Shown in pieces: positions 58,998 to 64,000 of a stretch of DNA of 64,000 bases. Location of the stretch: positions 63,134,911 to 63,198,910 of the forward strand of contig NC_090942.1 in assembly GCF_040807025.1 (NCBI RefSeq). Reading direction: 5' to 3'. Under the pieces are notes generated by a model, which searched no databases, was not told the DNA's origin, and was given only the letters and a program-made list of their open reading frames with translations. The position numbers were made by a program, and so were the translations under genes. Each line of letters opens with the position of its first letter. Positions within the stretch are counted from its first letter, which is position 1. The DNA is from Struthio camelus. Its lineage: Eukaryota; Chordata; Aves; Struthioniformes; Struthionidae.

Positions 58998-61394
58998 AGA
59001 TTGGCCATAAGTCTTGCTAATCACTAGCTATTGACTAAAAAAGCTGCCATGTGCAAATGCCAGTCTTCATCTAGCCTCAGTCTATTGTCTTCCTGTGTAC
59101 TGCATGAATGCTTATGTTATATATCTTAATTACTATAGATTAGCAGGGAAAGAGGCACCTGCAGGTGACCCTTGACTCTTTTGAGCTTCAGATACTAATC
59201 CATTTTTTCCCACTAATGCATAAAAATCACCATATTTCTGGGAGCCTGGTGAAAACCTCTGCCAAAGGCTAGCAGAAGGAGGAGTTTTCTACCCTGCTGC
59301 AGACCTAAAGTCTGCTGCAGCTGTGGGGCTGCATTACCACCAAGGGCACAGGGCCAAAATGGTAATGACTGGCACAGACTAATCCATCTTGCTTCCTCTC
59401 ACAGTTTTCTTCCCATCAGTCCCTCACATTTGCAGTTGCTCATGGTTCCCCCGGAATCCCAAACTATACACCTTTCATGAGGCGCACTATGGTGCTTGGC
59501 CCTCTAGACCTTGACCTTTCCAAGGTGGAACTATATCTCTTCTTCTACACATGAACACCTCTTTGCTGAAATAATTTTATCTTTCTGTGACTGTGATGTT
59601 GCCACTGATCCAAAGCACAGATGCTAGTGGAGAAGAGAGTAAGTATTCTGCAGCCTCATTAACAAAGATTTATGGCCTCATCTTAATCTACTGTATTTGC
59701 ACAGGCACTGATTCCAAAAGGGTTTGTGCAGGCCAAGAATGCTGCATGCTGTGATGTGTAACTGGCTTGCAGAGCAGAGTCCTTAAGCGAGGCACTGAGA
59801 CTGCCCATCCAGGGCATGGAGTACATGCCTCAGCATAGTACTGACAAAAAAAGCACCCTCAGAGGAGACTTACCTAAAAGCATGTCTGTGTGGCTTTTTG
59901 CAAGTGTGTGTGAGGTCACCTTGCTGACAATTTGTGACAGCAAGAAGCCATGCAGATGCTTTAACAGGACATCAAGTTTCAACGGGCCTTATTAGTCCAA
60001 TCTAGGAGTTGTGCCAACTGTAATGTCATGTAACATCACGGATTTAGAGCTGCTTCAGGATTTTACAGAAAGGGGAGAGCTCTTTTAATAGACAAACTCA
60101 GTTACTCACTGTGGAAGGGTAAGCTCTAAAGGCTGCCTTACATTGTGCATCATTCTGTGAGAGTGGGTGCCTAATTCACCACTGGCACAAGTGATCTCCC
60201 AACTCACAGTCCAGAAGGTGGGTACCAACAGCCTTGCTGTTGGAAATGGAGCAGCGATTTTTACAATGCTGCTGAAGAGCCTTCCAACTCTCAGTTAACT
60301 GTACCCGTGGCTAGAGTCCCCACTGAAGCTTTGGAATACCTGGATTAGCTGTGTCCCTGTCCAAGTGCATTCAAACCCACATACGACGTCTTTCAGGACA
60401 GCTCCTTAATCTTGATGCTATTTGGAGTTCTCTTCCCTTCCCCACCTGAGCTTTAATCTTCCTCTTTGGTTAAAGCAGTTTTATTCTGCCTGGAGTAAAG
60501 CTCGACTGAGGCAGAAAATGGAAGCAAGGATGGTTCCAGCCTAACCCAGTTAACCCGGAGAGAAGAGCTTTGCTGTTCAGAAGGCTGTTTCTGAATTTTA
60601 TGCAATAACTTTCACTCAAGGCATCTAAATGCCTTCTTGAACTGGTCTACAGTGTATAATACCTCTCTGTAGTTCCCTAGTTTAAGGACAAAGGAAGTCA
60701 GCACTTGCACATTGGAATTGAACGGATCAAAGTAAAGCAGAACTGTATTTCCAGATTGAAACAATTTGTATCATGACACTAACATGATTCAAAATTTATG
60801 TTTCTGTTAGAAGATCCAAAGATAGAGGGGGATTTGAAAGTCTGCAAAGTCTCATACCTCCTATTGTACCACTTTTGTATTTATAGTTTGAAAATCAATG
60901 GAGCTTTAATGTAAGTATCATCTTTTAGGAAGGTAGAAAGTACAGCCGTTGCTGTACTTTATTTATGGTGGGTGATAACATTAATCTAAAGATACCAGCT
61001 GGAACCCTTGTCAGTAGAAGTATACTTAGGCAAAATGGCATCATTTTGGTGCTTTGAAGTATGCTTTTTTATCTCCATATCCTTTTTCTTCCTTTTTCTC
61101 TCATCACAATGTCTGTGTAGATCTTTCAGTTCTGCTTGGCATGTATTTTCAGTGTGAAAGTAGCCCATATTTCTCTCTCCTAATATAGCAGGACCCATAA
61201 GGTAACTGTACCACAAAAGACAATTTCATCCCAAGTGTGAAGTCTTTCGAAATAATCCTCAGATAGCTTTCCAGGCTCCTCTGTTTGTGGCTGCTATTAC
61301 GAATGACAGCAGCAGTAAATCTACTGTGATATTGAGAACCCAGGATTCATGGTTGTCTTTAATACGTAAGCAAAATTGTTAAGGAGCATTGATG

Positions 61395-61460
61395 CCAGAA
61401 GTCTGATTCTGTGTCCCTTACTGCAGGTGTAAATGACCAATAACTCCAGCAAAAGCAGCA
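61395..61460. repeat. Possible old amniote repeat fragment
   Basis: The word order GTCTGATTCTG, GGTGTAAATGA, AATAACTCC is like a dispersed reptile/bird repeat ('TCTGATTCTGCTC ... GGTGTAAATC-GGAGTAACTCC'). The fragment is short. Confidence 0.35.
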
Positions 61461-61529
61461 TAACATAGCTGTTCAACAAGACTGAGAGAAGAGAAAAAGT
61501 TAAATGATTAGTACTTTAAAAGCAGAAGA

Positions 61530-61535
61530 AATAAA
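61530..61535 (+). terminator. Candidate distal poly(A) signal for PAH
   Basis: First AATAAA on the plus strand after the PAH stop codon, 2.5 kb downstream. Human PAH has a shorter 3' UTR as far as I recall, so a nearer non-canonical signal is at least as likely. Confidence 0.2.
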
Positions 61536-63499
61536 TTGAAAATAGGTTTTCTTTCAGAAAAAATATCTTGTGCATATGTGCTTTAAGTAGTCCAAAGTAA
61601 GCTGCATTTAAAGTAGTACTTCTTAATGGGTGATGTCTTATTACCAAGCTAAAGAAAGTTAAAGCTGTTTGGCAAAATGCTTTTTGCTTTATCTGAGCAA
61701 TGTAATTCTTCTTTGTGAGCTAACTACACAGGCTGATCTCATTTAAATACACAGGTTGAGGGGGAAAGCCAGTTTGAGGTGGCTACATTTCAGAAAAGGC
61801 TGGCTTACACTGGTTGAGTGTCATTCATCCAGACGAGATCATGGAGCTTTAAGGGGAAAAAGAGACAGAAGAAGTCACTTGATGCATGTAGAAAACTATA
61901 TACTATACACTATATTTCTTAGTTATCTACAGCAAAGCTTTGATTGCTCTAGCTTTGCATACTCTGTATACCCTTGTATGCTACTCTGACTAACCTATCC
62001 TAGCCTTATGTTTTAACTAGCCTTCCTCCCTCCTGTCCCAGCATGTTCACATTTCTTGCTGTTTTCCTCTCTAGCTCCATGTAAGGTGAATGAAGAAGAC
62101 CTCTCATGGGGCCTTCCTCCTTTGCAATGACCAAGGTCAAGGATGGTGAAGGGCAGGGGGTGGAGTCAGCACAGGTTACACAAGGGAATGGTCTCCTCTG
62201 GGCATACTAAGATGCCTAAGTGGGGCAGCAGCCTGGAGAATGGATGCTTTATGCCCCAAAGGGTGCGGAAATTGCTGAAAGAGAGGATAAGTACAAGAGG
62301 AGTACACAGGGGTGCATTCTTTAAAGCCTGTCACGGTCCCTCACCCCTACTTCAAACGATGCTGGCAGTTGGCAGAGAAGACTTTTTAAATGTTGAAGAG
62401 TAACCATTTCATTTAACCTAAATAAATACAAATATTACTGCCTCATCTGTCTCATGTGAATAGCACTATGCTTACACATGGTGATGATGTTCACCATGGG
62501 AACAGATCACAAATGAGCAGGTTGCCTGGTTTTGTGGCTTTTTTAAGTGTTCACCCCAAGGGCTGCACAGCTAGGGGTGAGCCCACTCTTAGGGCGTAAG
62601 ACCTCCACCTTCCAAAGAGAAGATCTGCTTGTCCCAGGAGTGGGGTGGTGGTGGTGGTGGTGATGGGGAGATGATACATCATGTCTCAGTCCTTTCATAG
62701 CTATTTAAACTGCAGCATCCAGCCTGGGGCCTCTCCTCTGTCACTCCCAGAGCACCTCTGCAAAATGCTAAAAGCAGAAACCTGGGCATGAGATGTCCCT
62801 GCAGGGCTGAGTAATAACCCATGGGAGAGGTCTTCCTAGGCCTGCCCTAAGCATGGTTCAGGGTGGTACTTGAGCGTCCAGTGGCTGGAGAAGGACATGT
62901 TGTTATCCGGAGAGCCAGGGCTCCCTGTGCTGGGTCTGCAAAGGGCTGTAAAGCACACTCCCACAATAAGCTCTGCCTGTGCTGTTTCAGGTCTCACAGG
63001 TGGCTCATGAGTCCAATCTGGCTCTACCAAGAGACGTCAATTTATACACAGGACCATTGCGACTGGTGCTGTACAAACATGCAGAGATGGGACCCTGGCA
63101 GTGGACTATGGCACTAGAAAGCCATAGGCCCTGCCCTACCAGTACCTGTAACCAGTGCCTCAGAGACACATCTCTTGTGTTTTTTCCTACTTGTCCACAT
63201 GTGGCTGGAGCAAAGACCTAGTGCCATTTAGCATCTGTGGCATTCCTATGCCCTGGATGCAGGCGTTCATGCACTCACCCTCCATGCGCCAGGCCCAGGA
63301 TGGATTCAAACACTCATACTCGGCTCACCTTGTTCTTCTACTCCCTTCTCACTGCTGGGGGAAGATGGGAGTGGGAAGAGCCATTTTTCCCCCCAAAGCC
63401 CATCCCTCCCTGCCTGCCTCCTTTCCCTCCGCCCCCCCCCCCCACCCCCAGCCCTCGATCTTCACTTTGCAGCTGCTGCTGAGCCCGGTTCTCCCTCGG

Positions 63500-63850
63500 G
63501 TTCTCCGCAGTCCTTTCTGAAGCGCCCCCTTGTCCTCCCCACCGAGGGCTGGCGGGGGCTCTGGGGCAGTCAGCAGGGAGGAAGGTACCACTGCCGCGGA
63601 GCGCGGTGGAGCCGCGGCGGGTTCAGCACCGCGGACAGCGGCAGCCCGGCCCGGCCCGGCCCGGCCCGAGGGGACGGACCCGTGTCCCCGGGCCTGCCCT
63701 CCGCTGAGGGTGCGACACGACCACGGCGCTGCGAAGCACGGGCTGCCCGAGGTCCAGATGGGTCGTTGGTCCTCGGGACCCTCAGACCCGGCTCCTGGGC
63801 CCGGTGTGATGCCGTTCGCCCCCGGGGTTGTTCGTCTCGGCCAGCCTATA
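63500..63850. other. Isolated CpG-rich island downstream of PAH
   Basis: After about 40 kb of sequence with few CpGs, this block is CpG-dense, contains GCGGAGCGCGG words and a (CCCGG)n array at about 63645-63668. Open frames on both strands (140 and 193 codons) have no recognisable domain. CpG islands usually mark promoters, so an unseen transcript may start here. In mammals the next coding gene beyond PAH is IGF1, but nothing of IGF1 is recognised in the window. Confidence 0.55.
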
Positions 63851-64000
63851 GCTGGGGGGATCAAGCCCTTCCCAGCATTGAGTCTTGGGGCAAGGGGAAA
63901 CACAGTGCTGTTATGGTCTCGGGGGAACAAAATTTGGTTGTTGCTGCTCTAAATTCCCTGGCCAGGGAGGACCCAAGAGCGATACAACACGGGTGTGTGA

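Larger units (their letters stand above)
58998..63490 (+). other. PAH 3' UTR and downstream flank
   Basis: The PAH 3' UTR starts here but its end is not clear. I find no AATAAA or ATTAAA in the first 2.5 kb; the first AATAAA words are at 61530-61535 and 62421-62426, so either a variant signal is used or the UTR is long. A word cluster at 61395-61460 (GTCTGATTCTGTGTCCC, GCAGGTGTAAATGACC, ATAACTCC) resembles a common amniote repeat. A GGT run lies at 62644-62662. No further gene is recognised. Confidence 0.6.

Overview
The window is nuclear DNA from an amniote, most likely a bird. It holds two recognisable protein-coding genes, arranged head to head: ASCL1 (achaete-scute family bHLH transcription factor) on the minus strand and PAH (phenylalanine 4-hydroxylase) on the plus strand. 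This neighbour pair is also present in mammals. A bird is suggested by the compact PAH gene (about 40 kb from start codon to stop codon), by old CR1 LINE fragments with no mammal-type SINE such as Alu or B1, by old amniote-wide MIR-type SINE remnants, and by GC-rich pentanucleotide arrays. I cannot name the species from sequence alone.

Layout. 1-7.7 kb is the flank beyond the 3' end of ASCL1. It has no gene, but it contains CpG-rich islands, a 72-bp perfect palindrome inside a (TCGGC)n array, an approximately 80-bp purine-rich tandem repeat, and AT-rich blocks that look like developmental enhancers. 7.73-10.25 kb is the ASCL1 transcription unit: poly(A) signal, long 3' UTR that resembles the mammalian one, a probable small 3'-UTR intron, a single coding exon and a TATA-type promoter. 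8.6-12.1 kb is a CpG island with several microsatellites and an exact 44-bp direct duplication. 12.1-18.7 kb is intergenic, with enhancer-like blocks and a second CpG island behind a TATA-like motif near 15 kb. 18.7-59.0 kb is PAH: 13 coding exons, all flanked by GT-AG and totalling 1341 nt (446 residues). Exons 2-13 have the lengths and phases I know for human PAH, and only exon 1 differs. 59-63.5 kb is the 3' flank of PAH with no gene seen, and 63.5-63.85 kb is a separate CpG-rich island.

The two genes do not share a pathway. ASCL1 is a proneural regulator whose expression depends on distal enhancers, which fits the motif-rich AT blocks on both sides. PAH converts phenylalanine to tyrosine, mainly in liver and kidney. 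I found no new multi-gene system. The most interesting observations are the long zero-spacer palindrome, the 44-bp promoter-region duplication, the avian-type PAH N-terminus lacking the known PKA site, the proline tract that replaces the mammalian glutamine tract in ASCL1, and a possible antisense exon in PAH intron 2.
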